Assembly: GCA_900095095.1 (NCBI GenBank)
Contig: FMBT01000599.1
Coordinates: 1-39,367, forward strand
Direction: 5' to 3'
From: Fragilariopsis cylindrus CCMP1102
Lineage: Eukaryota; Bacillariophyta; Bacillariophyceae; Bacillariales; Bacillariaceae
Length of the DNA stretch: 39,367 bases
Positions 1 through 11,521 of this stretch are shown in pieces. Position 1 is the first letter of the stretch, and each line of letters opens with the position of its first letter. The position numbers and the translations under genes are program-made. The notes under the pieces were generated by a model. It made no database searches. It saw only the letters and a program-made list of their open reading frames with translations, and was not told the DNA's origin.

Positions 1-1929
1 TTTATAAGATTGGTTGACCTCACTCGCGGCATATTTGTATACTTAAGTTAGCCGCTGTTATCATTATATTTTAAATAGGGCTATAGTTACAATTTTTATA
101 AATGTTATTTTTGCCGTTACAAAACAACCACGCACAAGCCAACGAGGAGGATGTCAAGTCAATCATTACAAGAAAGAAGAAACAATTTTAAAAAATGAAA
201 TTATTTGACGTCATACAGTAATACTGTACTACTAGGTAACGTTACGCGCGTGGAAAATTTACGGTACGGTATGTGCAACAACAACAAAAATAGTGAATTA
301 TTCTGCCTAGAAGAATGCAATGATGAGCAGCTAGCAACAATACTACAATAGACAAAAAATGCTTTGCTTTGCTTTGCTTTCATCATCATGAGTACTATGA
401 TATACTATACATGTTATAATAACTACTAACAACTTGTAAGTATAGTAGGACTAGTACATTATAGTAGGGCCTTGCATTGAATTTGCCCAGTTTAATAACA
501 ATTAGCTTTCGGGACTTGTTATGATGTTGTCACCCTATTAGAAGAACAAACTGTTTGATGATTTGATATTATAATTTCTAAGATTGTTCTCTTCTTCCTT
601 TTCTTATTCTTCTGCTTCCTATTCCTATTATTCTGTGTGTGTGTGTGCGTGTGTGCGTGCGTTAGCTATCCAGCTAGGCAACCAAAAAACACCAATACAT
701 GTAAATACACCTCCATGGCTGCACTAACAAGCTACATAACCAACAAGAAGAAGAAGAACACAAAGCACCAGATGGTAAGCAACAAAGCACTATAAACAAT
801 AATCAGACCATGAAATAACAATGGTAAAACAATATTTTGTAAGATAATATTTAAATTCAAGTGTAGTGTTAGTAAGAATGGTTCTCCTACAGCTATCTAA
901 AGCATTCCCTCACTACCCTTTGTTGAGGATGACCAAGGAGTTGCTCTTTGCTCTGTTGTGGCACTAGAAAAGCTACATGGGTACGATACAGTTGAAAGAT
1001 TTGAGTCTACAAAAGAATGCAGGATAAATTGGACTGACAGGATTTATGGATTGGTCAACCTAAATATGATAGATAAAACTAAGTAGGAGTGGATCCACTG
1101 GTGAAACGCCACTATTGTTGTCTTTTACCACAACACAATCTTTTTATCACTGCAACATTTTACAGGAAGTGCATAGCAAATAATGGTCACACAGCAGCAG
1201 TTCTTGTTGTTGTTTCACAACATCATGGGTTGACATGAATAGAGGTAAACCCGGCATGTGTCAGGCTTATGAGGAGTGTACGGAAATGGGTGATACTAAC
1301 ATACCATCACCTTATATATGCAACCAATAAGATAGTGGAATCACTACTATTAGCAACCGGGACTCAAGCCACCAGTACTAGCCAGTACAATAAGACTACT
1401 GCAGTCCAGCTTGACAGTTGCAGCAAGACAAGCCATACCAACTCACAACTAGCCTAGTCAAATAGATAGCTCATCATCACTATAGATATCACCTTGATAC
1501 TAAGCCACTGAAGTTTAAAAAAATTGAAGACACAAACAAAATAGGCAAACAAGCAAAGAGCCCAAACAGAAAGAAAACAGATCATAATATACGCAACCAC
1601 AAATACCACAAGTGAGAAAGAAAACAATCTAACAGACATCACCCGTAATGACAGCCTGCAACTGTTATCTGTAGCATTAAAACGAGAGGAGAAATTAGCA
1701 GAAAATTGTAAACAAGGGTCCTAGGTGCAGGTTCACAAAATATGATCATAGGCATTCATACGCTATATGGAACAACAGTAATTGGCTCAAAAAGAGACAG
1801 GTAATATCACAAATTATCCCACCAGCCAACCCAGGAGCACACAATGGGACAACATTTACAACAACAGCAACTAGAATACATTTCAACATCAACTAGAATC
1901 AGAAGTTCACAGAGCATCCAAACTAGTAT
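1..1929. other. AT-rich spacer without a recognised gene
   Basis: No reading frame here looks like a real protein; the few open frames of about 60 codons are low-complexity. There is a short (TG)n stretch near 633-655 and a GCTTT repeat near 361-379. The sequence from about 900 on may belong to the same decayed retroelement as the gag/protease relic that follows, but I could not identify a domain in it. Confidence 0.5.
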
Positions 1930-2800
1930 GGAACCAATACAAACTGGCAGAAGCAGCAACAAAGAAAAAGATCATGCATGCTTTCAGAGAATACCACTAC
2001 CTCAATTTACAGGATGATAATGGAGATGTAGTCAGATACACATCATCTAATGGGTGACCAGTATGTTCAGCCATAGGATGTAGTAGACCAAGTCACAGAG
2101 ATAGAAAAAACCTGGAACATGATTGTAGTCCAGTGTATAACAAAGTGGTACATAGGATGCAAGGACACACTCTAGACTTATTAAACAGAACTAATAATGA
2201 AGTAACATCAAACTCATCCACCATGGGTTAGACAAATTCAAAAAAAACCTCAACTTGAAATATATCACAAAGGCCATTAATGAGAATACAATTGATATAG
2301 AGACACTGAAAGCAGTTTTATTTGCTAGTGGAGTAAACACACAGGTGCATCAGAACAAAGAGAACCAACAAATTCTTGCACAGGCAACAGTTGAAGCAAA
2401 TGATAATATTGAACAATTGGAAAAATAACAAGCGCAATTATATGCAGCTCTAATGGCAAGTCAACCACGGTAGTCACCACTGCAAGATATGACAGTGGCA
2501 ACAAATTGTCTGAAAGTAGACGAGGAGGAAGTGGCAATAGCAACAAAGAAGGAGGCAAAAGCTACATCAGCAATGGAAAAGGTGGTTGGAGTCATGGCAC
2601 AATGATTGAAATAGTATAGAATAAAAATAATAAAGAAACTATTAGCAGCAAATCACAATGTCATTCCTTCAGCAATAAAACGCAATATAGGAAATCAATG
2701 TACGTAAAATACTAGAAAATGAAACTACAACTGACACTGTAGCGGATTCAGCAGCAACATGTCATTTCTTTCCAAATGAAAAAAAGAAGAACAAAAAACA
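1930..2800 (+). pseudogene. decayed Ty1/copia gag-protease relic
   Basis: Translating this stretch with several stops and frame changes gives pieces typical of copia Gag followed by protease. Around 1940-2040 there is a helical segment ending in YLNLQDD. Around 2300-2460 there is a Gln/Asn-rich coiled stretch. At 2510-2605 a Gly/Ser/Asn-rich tail ends in GGWSHG, resembling the Gly-rich, Trp-His-Gly end of diatom copia Gag. At about 2734-2787 comes VADSAATCHFF, which matches the copia aspartic protease motif (DSGAT-H) with Gly replaced by Ala. No integrase or reverse transcriptase follows, because the SANT gene begins at once on the other strand. It is unrelated in sequence to the younger copia element at 19652-29237. 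The call rests on motif resemblance only. Confidence 0.5.
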
Positions 2801-2941
2801 CAATCATCGAATCGAAGGAGGATATAGGACATATTTGGCTGTTTAGGTTGTATATTGAAGAAATCAAACTATTCTAAATCAGCATTGGTCTTTTCTATGT
2901 TTAAGTGAATGTAGCCTATCATTTCCGCTTCATTTACATAT

Positions 2942-5900
2942 TTATCGCTGTCGCACCATGACTAAATTGTGTTGTTGTGGGGTAAATAGTTCACAATGTT
3001 TCTTGACTTCACTGTTTTCTTTCATCTTGAGAAGCTGATTACTGTATATGTAATCATTGATCTGTTTGGGACTTCGAGTTTTGACATATCTAGATATTCT
3101 TGCGTACTTATCTTTTTCGTTTCTGTATAAGCCTATTCCCTCAATGATTAGCTTGCGTTCGTTTGCAGAATATGTACCGTACCGGAATTCATTGTCTTCG
3201 TCAAATTTTTCCTCGTCACTACTATCTGTATCTGAACCAGATGAATTACGATCTTGATCATCTGTACTTTCCTCTTTGTTTTTACCATTAAATTTTCTTT
3301 GGAATTTTACACTACGTGCATGGTCTCTTAACTTGTTAGCTGTCCGCCAAGGAAGCAGTTCGTCCCGGATTGTAGACCACCGATTTCCATATTTCTCAAG
3401 ACCTTGATGTAAAAGAGTTTGTTCTTTAGGAGTAAATTTTCCGTTGTTCACTTCTGGGAGATATGATGTAGTCGAAGTGGGTCGCTTTCCGTGGTTTCCT
3501 CCAGCATTGTTTTCATCATCTTCGTCGTCGTCATTGGACTTGAAATACCTATATCCGTACATCTTTGTTTGATCTATAGTACGGGTTTTAACAAATTCCG
3601 AGGTAATTTTCCTATAATTCTTCCCATACTTCTTCAAACCTTTTAGGAAAAGCGTTTGTTCAGCGGGAGACCTTTTACATTTGAATTCAAAGTAGTTTTA
3701 AATAATGAGGGAAATTGAAAGAATGAGAAACATGGAAAGTTTTGTTGCTGGGCCAATTTGAGTGCATCACAATTAATTTACGTACCATTTGCCTTGCTTC
3801 AATTGTCGATTGCTGGTCGACTGTTTTGTTATTGGAGTTATAGCCTTCTTACGACTTGATTTTGAGGGTCGCGTACTTTTCTTACACTTCGATTTTTATT
3901 GTCGTCCTGATGTTCGTCCGGTTCTTCGGTCTGCCAAGCCGGTCGTTTACGCTTTCGAGACCCAAATTGTTCTGTATCCCAGTATGATGAATCACCATTG
4001 TGACCTTGAAGTTCTTTTAACTTTGTCGATGAATCTGCATTATCCATCTCAGACGTAGATAAAATAGCAGTTGTCCTTATGCGTTTCTTTTTGCTTCGAC
4101 GTTCGTCAATCGGCTTATGAGGATTTTCAAAAAAGGTATGGGCATGATTAATAATCTGCCTAACCGTACGTGTCGGTAGAAGTTTATAGTATTCAATTTC
4201 GTTTCCAAAAGTATCTAAACCACGACGTGTACCTAATAACTTAATACCATCCAAGAAAAGTTCATGTTCTTCATAAGTAAACTCGCCTTCATTCAATATG
4301 CATCCATTATCCTTGAAATAAGCTTCCGCATGCTGTTGAACGATCTCGAGCATTTCAGAGTCCATCGCGCGACGATCCAATGATGTCTGTTCTATTGGAA
4401 GACTTCGAACCGTGGCGTCGTAGTTTTGTTTGATACAATCATTCTGCATAGTAGTTGCTTGTTTCTCAAAGTAATAAGATGCATAATTTAAAATTTGTTC
4501 CGCCGTACGGTTCATCAAAAGTTTTCTGTCATGCATCATCTTAGCAAAATCATTTTTTCCATCAATAGTTGGGTCCCAAAATAATTTAATTCCCTTCAGA
4601 AAACTACCCTTCTCGTAGTTAGTCCATGGATGTCCAATTATTTTTGGATCGTTCTTCTTTTTCCCGCGATTTCTACCCCTACTTGATACACGCCAAAGAA
4701 TTTCTTTATCAGTTTTGCTAGTCGTCATTGCAACGCCGCCATCGCCGTCGCAATCGCCATCACCGTGGTTGAGTAACGGAGTAGAATTCACAACTTTCTG
4801 CCTATTTTCGACTGTGACAAAGGAGTCGTCAGTATCGAGTGATTTCGTACTGTTTCTCATATCCTTTTGCGTATCGTCGACTGCAGTATCGAAACCTCCC
4901 ATACTTCTTCCTCGAGTGACCCCATCTCCGGTATTGATTTTTTCTTCCACATTTCTATCGACAGAATTAACGTCAGTATCATTTTTGATTAAACGACGCC
5001 GACTCTTGGCAGATCGATTCATAGATTTGAAAAGCAGTTTCATATTATCCTTTATCGTAGAAGTAGTGCTGTTACTACAATCGCTATTCTTGCTCTTTTC
5101 GCCATTTGCATAAACTTTTAGTCTTTTTGTTGGTGTACAAAACATGTTATAACGAGTGCCAGCGGCATTATTATTGACAATAGTTGCTACAACTTTTGTT
5201 TTGGTTGTAGTAGTCGTTATGTCCTGTCTTCTTCCTCGATTAGCCGCCGACATATATTCAGGGATTCTCGTCTTCGTAGTAGCAGTAGCAGTAGCAGTAG
5301 TATCGGCTTGTTTCACTTCTTGATATTTACAGATAGAATTGACTGTTGCAGCAGTGCTTACAGCAGCGCTTGCAACTTCAGGTGTTTTTTCCTTTATCTT
5401 GTTACTATAAGTATCATCTTGTCTCTTTCGTTGAGCATCGCAGTTGTTATCACTTTTTCGTTTCTGATCTTGTGTTTGTAACAAAGAAGCAGTATTGTTA
5501 AACGAACCCGTAGCGGGCGATGCCACAGCTTGTGAAGGCGGAGAAGTGACCGTACAAGCGATATTTTTATTACTATCAGCGTTAGTGCCACCCCCTCTAT
5601 TGTCACCATTACCAGTAGGAGCTGTGCTGTTGTTTGCCGAAGTACTTTCGTGTACTACTTTACCGTACCGCTTCAAAACACCATTACATTCTGTTAGTGC
5701 TTCTTTATAACCAGCAATATGCCTATTTTCTATGAGAATACGTTTGATATCTAGTCCATCCTTTACAAAGAAAACGTCATCGTAGTTGTATGGAATCACT
5801 CTATTGTTTTGTGTATATCCGAATAAAAATACCCCACAGCGTGACTCACTTATTGCTGCATTTGTACAATCTTGAATAAACAACCGACGATTCGCCGAAT

Positions 5901-6408
5901 CGTCATCGCTGTCGTCGCTGTCGTTGTTAGCATTTACGTTGATGTTACAAATACTATCATCTTTATTTTTACCACGACGAACAATATGAACACTTGATAA
6001 CAATGATTCTTCGTCGTTATTTTCAGCAGCATCTAAATCCCAACATTTCTGAAAATCGTTTATCATTATTCCGGGCCACGGAATACTACTACTACTACGA
6101 TCTTTCTGCTGGTGCTGCTGATTAGGATTACGATCGCTATTATTACGAAGTTGAACAAAACAAAATCGTTCCTTCGAAAAGAAGGATGTTTTTCGAATAC
6201 TTTTTGGAGGTTTGATTTTTTTCGGTTTCTTACTTATTATGCTATTATTCGTGCCTTTTTTAGTATTCGTCTCGTTTTCGTTGTTCTTATTTTGACTCGA
6301 ACTACGGGAATGATTACGACTACCATCATAACAATTTCGATTACAACGACTTCGATCGACTTGATCGTCGTCATTATTACGTTCGCGTTCGCGATCAGCA
6401 TGATCCAT
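2942..6408 (-). CDS. five-repeat SANT/MYB-like nuclear protein (two exons)
   Basis: Exon 1 runs 6408-3786 and exon 2 runs 3671-2942. The intron 3785-3672 (114 bp) has a GTACGT donor and an AG acceptor; joining them recreates one SANT repeat (GKW|SPAEQTLFLKGLKKYG), which confirms the splice. The predicted protein is about 1117 residues. The first ~590 residues are low-complexity, rich in Asn, Asp, Ser and Thr. Five SANT/MYB-like repeats follow at about 592-650, 706-764, 872-920, 951-1001 and 1039-1086. Each has the pattern F/W-T-x-x-E...L..G...YG and ends in a helix such as NYASYYFEK or NHAHTFFEN, recalling the SHAQKYF class. Basic Lys/Arg stretches suggest nuclear location. A single-base frame break lies at the A5 run at 3893-3897 (minus strand); one more A links exon 1 to the splice site in frame. 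DNA binding or chromatin role is inferred from the family; targets are unknown. Confidence 0.8.
3672..3785 (-). other. intron of the SANT/MYB-like gene
   Basis: The donor GTACGT is at 3785-3780 and the acceptor AG is at 3673-3672 on the minus strand. The exon before it ends two bases into a Trp codon, and the first base of the next exon completes it. The intron contains in-frame stops, so it must be removed to link the repeats. Confidence 0.8.
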
Positions 6409-7590
6409 TATTTACCTTTTTTCCTCTTACGATTTACGTACACTACTTTATTCCTTTATTCGTTCTCGAGACACTGCTACTCGGTAATATATCGGGACAG
6501 TGTAATGCACCACGTTTTGTTGGTTGAGTTGAATGATTGTATGCCTCAAATCAGTCGATGGCCATGATGATGTTTGACTTCGTTCTTCCACTTCTTATTC
6601 GGATGTTCCGCCTCTCTTTGCTTTTGTGTACGTGTGGTGACTAAAAGAAAAGGTTTCGATCATTATTTATCTCTCTATTATTTACTGGTGTTGGGTGCGG
6701 TGACGGGGTCACTTTCTTCACGTAAATACACCGCACTTTTTTGCTTGGAAAATGAAAATCAAGCAAATGATTTTGGAACGTGAATGAAATATTTTAGTCC
6801 CCAGAATAGCATGCGCGCAACTAATTGGTCGCGCAACCAAGACCACAGTGCTGGGCTCGTGAATCGAAGCTCAATCACTCTCATCTTTTATTGGACTAAT
6901 TACTTTTTGTTTTCTTTTGTTGGAATTACATACATTGAAAATCATGATACCGTGCGGAGACAAGTTCTCAGAATTGATCAATGGAAATAGATATCTGCAG
7001 CATAACATATATACAACAAGTGGAAGACGTAGGAGTATACTTCATGTACAGTATCGTGATATTTTATTATACCGTAGTCTCTGCATTATATTATGTGCTA
7101 CAGTATAATATTAAAATCATCCAAGAATTTGTGTAGCGTGATATTATATATAATTATAATTGCGTGTGGTGTCTTTTTTCTCCAGTGTACTGTGCTACAC
7201 TGTCGACGATATTGACATTTTCTTACCTGGTAGCTTTTTATAGTTTAAATTTGAAAAATAATTGGATACACTTTAATTTTTTTTAAAGTTTGTCTTTTAA
7301 TCTAGTTACACTACACTACGCACTAATATATAAAACATCAACCTATAAGAAAATCCTGGAGGTACTTGAACATGTTACTATCGACAATTTCAAAGCCACC
7401 GCATTGCATACGTCTTCTTCGTCTTCTTATCGATTTTTCGTCGTGATTTCCGCACCAATATATGGATTTTCTGTCGTGATTTTGTTTCCCGAATATATGG
7501 CGCGCCTCAATTCCAGTATCGCGACGAGCTTATGAAGATCGCTTAACTGCACGATACTATAATAGTGCTCCCAGAGAAATAGAACGGGGG
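6409..7590. other. divergent intergenic region
   Basis: This spacer separates the start of the SANT gene (minus) from the membrane protein gene (plus), so it probably holds the SANT promoter. It is AT-rich. The open frames in it are short and unlike known proteins. I see no RNA gene or clear promoter motif. Confidence 0.5.
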
Positions 7591-7840
7591 GTCGATCCAT
7601 TGAAAAGGCAAGTGAAGGAATGAATCAATCCTCATTTTCAGACGATCCATTAAAAAGGCAAGTGAAGGAATGCATCAATCCTCATTTTCGAACGATCCAT
7701 TAAAAAGGCAAGTGAAGGAATGAATCAATCCTCATTTTCGGACGATCCATTAAAAAGCCAAGTGAAGGAATGCATCAATCCTCATTTTCGAACGATCCAT
7801 TAAAAAGGCAAGTGAAGGAATGAATCAATCTTCATTTTCG
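7591..7840. repeat. five 50-bp tandem repeats with a 100-bp higher-order period
   Basis: Five head-to-tail copies of a 50-bp unit start at 7591, 7641, 7691, 7741 and 7791. Units 2 and 4 share two variants (GACG start, TGCATC middle) and units 3 and 5 share the alternatives (AACG start, TGAATC middle). The array therefore also repeats with a 100-bp period, as expected if a dimer was duplicated. No open frame runs through it and no function is evident. Confidence 0.9.
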
Positions 7841-8235
7841 AAATACTGCTTATACGAGAATAACATTACAGGCAAAGATGTGGGTATCGTAAATTGCTCC
7901 TTAAAAAGTGTTAAAAAAATCCTAACGTCGCATGTACACTGCATATAAACGTTTTAATTTGCAATAAATCGGAAGTTGATGGCATGATTGCCAAACGCAT
8001 AATATTCGTTCTCGTTGCTGATGAAAACTCATGGCGCGTGCATGCGCGACCACATCCGCCACAACAACAAACAGTATACAGTAACGTGTAGCGCACCCAG
8101 TCAATAAGAATGTAGTTTTCTATCCCTTTATTTCTTTTCTCATAAAAATAAAAACACTCCTCGAAACAAAAACGAACGAACGAACGAACACAGAAACATA
8201 AATCGAATTATACAAATAAAATACTACAACTCAAT
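7841..8235. other. upstream region of the membrane protein gene
   Basis: About 400 bp between the tandem array and the ATG at 8236. It contains an (AACG)n run at about 8171-8189 and A-rich sequence directly before the start codon, as often seen in 5' untranslated leaders. No coding signal is seen. Confidence 0.4.
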
Positions 8236-9066
8236 ATGAACAATCAAACAACATCAACCCAAAACGTAGAAGTCGAACAAGGCGAATGCAAAATTAATAA
8301 TCAGACAGTAGACACTCCAGTACTCGATGTCCTCGTGAAAATTGCAAGTTATTCATCAATTTTACCTGTAATCCCATTATTGTTTCTCAGTAATTATATC
8401 AAGATAGGATACTTACTTACTTTCATCATTGCAGCTACCTGTATGGCTTTAAATTTGGTCCTATATAAATTTAACAAGACAAAATCTCCTTTTAAAACGT
8501 TGGACGTCATGTTCATTATCATTGGTGGAGCATTGACAATCGCAGCATGGACATTCCCCGAAAAAAATGGTCTTTTTAAGAATTGCAGTGGTATTATTAC
8601 GAACTCATGTTTAACTGTCGGAGTCGGTGTTAGTTGGCTATTAGGTCATCCATTTGTTAAAGATATAGTTGCAGATAAAATCGACGACCCGATTAAGATG
8701 ACACATCCTATGACGAAGTTCGTCATTCATGCTCTTACCGGTATCTGGTTTATCATTTTTATCCTCCTCACTCTAGTCAGTATCCCAGACGCAGTTGTCT
8801 ACCTAAACAGCGGTGATAAAGCTGCTGGAACTTTATACATAGTAACAACCATTCTTGGTATTGCCATACCACTGTCGGGGCCAATTTGGATGAAACTTTT
8901 CTTCCGTTACTTTAAAGCAAACAAAGAAAACATTGCTGAACGGTATTACAAAGTAGAAATCGATGAATGGAATACCAGATATCCGGACCATGAACTAGCA
9001 GGAGCTTACACATCAAACAGTAATGGGGTCGTTGATGAAAATGCAGACGAGAATGTTACTGTTTAA
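8236..9066 (+). CDS. six-helix integral membrane protein of unknown function
   Basis: The product is 276 residues and uninterrupted. Residues 1-35 are polar and probably cytosolic. Hydrophobic segments lie near 38-52, 56-78, 88-106, 118-137, 164-184 and 198-218. A polar C-terminal tail (225-276) contains the acidic end GVVDENADENVTV. The loop after helix 4 carries LLGHPFVKDIVADKI. A similar G-x-PF motif after a helix, followed later by a Trp-containing helix (TGIWFI here), occurs in a little-studied family of bacterial and algal membrane proteins distantly like intracellular septation protein A. I recognise that only as a resemblance. No catalytic residues are evident. The ATG is the first in frame and is preceded by an A-rich leader. 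The gene appears intact and intronless. Confidence 0.7.
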   Translation: MNNQTTSTQNVEVEQGECKINNQTVDTPVLDVLVKIASYSSILPVIPLLFLSNYIKIGYLLTFIIAATCMALNLVLYKFNKTKSPFKTLDVMFIIIGGALTIAAWTFPEKNGLFKNCSGIITNSCLTVGVGVSWLLGHPFVKDIVADKIDDPIKMTHPMTKFVIHALTGIWFIIFILLTLVSIPDAVVYLNSGDKAAGTLYIVTTILGIAIPLSGPIWMKLFFRYFKANKENIAERYYKVEIDEWNTRYPDHELAGAYTSNSNGVVDENADENVTV

Positions 9067-9730
9067 AGATATCGTTCACTTTTATAGCTGATTGATATTA
9101 CATTCGAATCGTGATAGTCATTCTATTTCTACATAAAAAAGATCAGAATCATTTAAAATTATGATTATTACTCATATGTTAGTAGTAGTAGTAGTAGCCT
9201 TACTAGCAGTAGCAGTAGTAGTTCTGATAGTAAGCTCCTGGTCCCACAAAGGTTCCTCATATATACCGAAACTAAGTTGCAAGTTTTATAGGGATTGGGA
9301 TATTTTCTTCTAACTGTAAACTAGTGTAGCTAGCTAGCTATCTAGCAAGCTCTATTAGTGCGCAGCAAATCTAACGCAGTGAAAATTTTAGTATTTGAGA
9401 ATCAATCAATCGACAATACTTTTTTTCTATTTTTGTTGGAACTTTGAACAGAAATTGCTAGAAATGGCTGCATGCGCATCTGCCAGGTATAAGATATTTA
9501 CATAGGCTGTACTGTACGCAGTACAACTAACAAATAATGGCAACAAAACATTTCTCCATTATTCCGAAGAAACATCGCTGACGTTAAGTAACTGTAACAC
9601 TGTTTATTATTATATTATACAATACTGTTTGTACGTATAATAATAATTTCTTCGTCAAACATAATAATCAAATCATAATATCATTCTAACCTGGGTGGCA
9701 CTACACTGCATTGCTTTACTGTTCAGATCC
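9067..9730. other. intergenic region
   Basis: Spacer between the membrane protein gene and the DUF202 gene. It contains short AGT/AGC triplet runs at about 9180-9225 and TA-rich sequence. No gene is seen. Confidence 0.4.
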
Positions 9731-9800
9731 AATTCAAATTCAAATTCAAATTCAAATTCAAATTCAAATTCAAATTCAAATTCAAATTCAATTCAAATTC
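9731..9800. repeat. (AAATTC)n hexanucleotide repeat
   Basis: About eleven tandem copies of AAATTC, with two interruptions, lie just upstream of the DUF202 gene. It creates a Gln-Ile repeat open frame that I regard as spurious. It probably lies in the promoter or 5' untranslated region. Confidence 0.85.
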
Positions 9801-9858
9801 CAGACGACCAATATAACACCAACGATCGACTGTCGTGACTATCAACCAAAAAAGATAT

Positions 9859-11393
9859 ATGATGAAAACTGTGACAATTGTAATTCCTGGTAATAATAAT
9901 GCTAATAATCCAACAAATCCAACATTATGTACAAGTAATAGTAATAGTAGTGTATCATCATCATCATCATCATCATTCCGTTTAGCATTATTCGATGGAA
10001 CAGAACCATCTGCATTAATTCAGGCTGTTGCATCGCGTATATCTGCTACAACTACTGCTACTGGTAATAATGGTAATACTGGTAATAATAATGGCAATAA
10101 TGAAGATTATGGTAGTAGTTTTTATTTTACGTTAGAAGCACCAAAATATAGAAATTGCAACAACAAAAAAGAAGAAGAAGAAGAAGAAAGGAATGAAGAA
10201 GAAGCCGTGACAACGAATAACGTCGTAAATGAACAAAAAGTCAGTGTTGATGACAACGATGATGGTGATGATGGTGATGATGGTGATGATGGTGATGATG
10301 GTGATGATGTTGATGATGATTACGGCGTTGACGGCGTTGACGGCGTTGACGGCGTTGATGACGATGACGACGACGATGATGATGATGATGCTTTAGTGAT
10401 TCCATTAACATCCAATCTTCCTGATGGAATGACATTGTATTTACGACGAGTAGTATTAAAGAAAAAGGTATCAATTAAGATTCCACCAGAAGAACGTCGT
10501 CGTCGTCGTCGTCGTCGTCCTACAGATGATGATCAAACTGAGTATCGTCATTTACCTGAAGATTATTCATTATCAAATCCAAATCCAGATCCAAATTCAA
10601 ATCCAAATAATACAACAACTACACAATCACAAGAAGCATTAGATGATTTTTTTGGTAGTAATAACAGTAATAATAATAATAGTAATAATAATAATAATAA
10701 TGATAATAATGAAAAAGATCAAGGTGATGAATCATTAGATGATGATAAAAATGGTATTCAACATCCAAGTCAAAGAAGGGATAAATATAATAATAGTTTA
10801 AAAACGAAAAGAAAGGAAAAATTTGCGAGGTCACATGTCTTAAAAGTGTTGGATCCAACAGCACGACCTATCCTATCCAGATTTCAGGATTATTTTCGTA
10901 CCAAAGTTATGAATCCGCTCAGTAGTAGTAATAATGATAATGAAACATCTACTACACAAAATAATAATAGTGGTAAAAAAGCAATTGGACAAATATTAGC
11001 CTATAATATGTTAGGTACCGATTTAGCCAATGAACGTACACTATTAGCCTGGACACGAACAATGTTAGCAATTATACGTACAGCATTTGCGTATCAAAAA
11101 TTATTTCCAATAGATCTACCCAGAATTAATGAACCAAGTTTATTACTAGCATCCATACTCATTGTCACATTAATGATGACGTCGAGTATATATGGTGCAC
11201 AACGTTATTATAGTGTCCGTAATATGATGTTACTATCCACAACAACAACAACAACAGAAACTAAAAACAAAGATAAGAATAAACCACCACCAGATACATA
11301 TAAAAAATTACTGTTATGGCCATTTATATCATTATGTGTTATCTATTATCAATATTAACAGGTATTGTGACATTAACAGTTGGATGGTGGTAA
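9859..11393 (+). CDS. DUF202-domain membrane protein with a possible ubiquitin-like N-terminus
   Basis: The start is taken as the first ATG of the ATGATG pair at 9859. The C-terminus (from about 10990) has the DUF202 hallmark DLANERTLLAWTRT followed by hydrophobic helices near 11047-11096 and 11134-11190. DUF202 is also the membrane part of the yeast VTC polyphosphate complex (Vtc1), but no SPX domain is present, so polyphosphate synthesis is not implied. The N-terminus has strand-like pieces (KTVTIVIP, FRLALFDGTE, FYFTLE, VIPLTSNLPDGMTLYL) that together look like a ubiquitin-fold domain. It is interrupted by Asn-rich, Glu-rich, Gly-Asp and poly-Asp inserts. An early stop at 11356-11358 cuts the last helix. 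One missing base just before it (about 11340) opens a frame ending ILTGIVTLTVGWW at 11393, giving the expected third helix. The fold assignment of the N-terminus is inference. Confidence 0.75.
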
Positions 11394-11521
11394 AACAATC
11401 ATAACAACATGTCATCATCATAATCATAAATCATACTATATAATAAAGAACAGGAAAGAAGATGAAGAGGTACAAGTAGTGATTTGAAATAAAAGTAAAA
11501 TTTAATCTAATTTAATTTAAT

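Noticed and set aside
3789-4058. 89-codon open frame on the plus strand over the SANT gene
   Set aside because: It is antisense to the conserved SANT coding region and has no domain or coding bias of its own.
7591-7840. CRISPR-like array
   Set aside because: The 50-bp units are contiguous tandem copies with no unique spacers, and the window is eukaryotic.
9711-9893. Gln-Ile repeat open frame
   Set aside because: It is only the translation of the (AAATTC)n repeat, in a different frame from the DUF202 gene that follows.
10241-10474. Histidine-rich open frame on the minus strand
   Set aside because: It is the complement of the Asp-codon repeats in the DUF202 gene.
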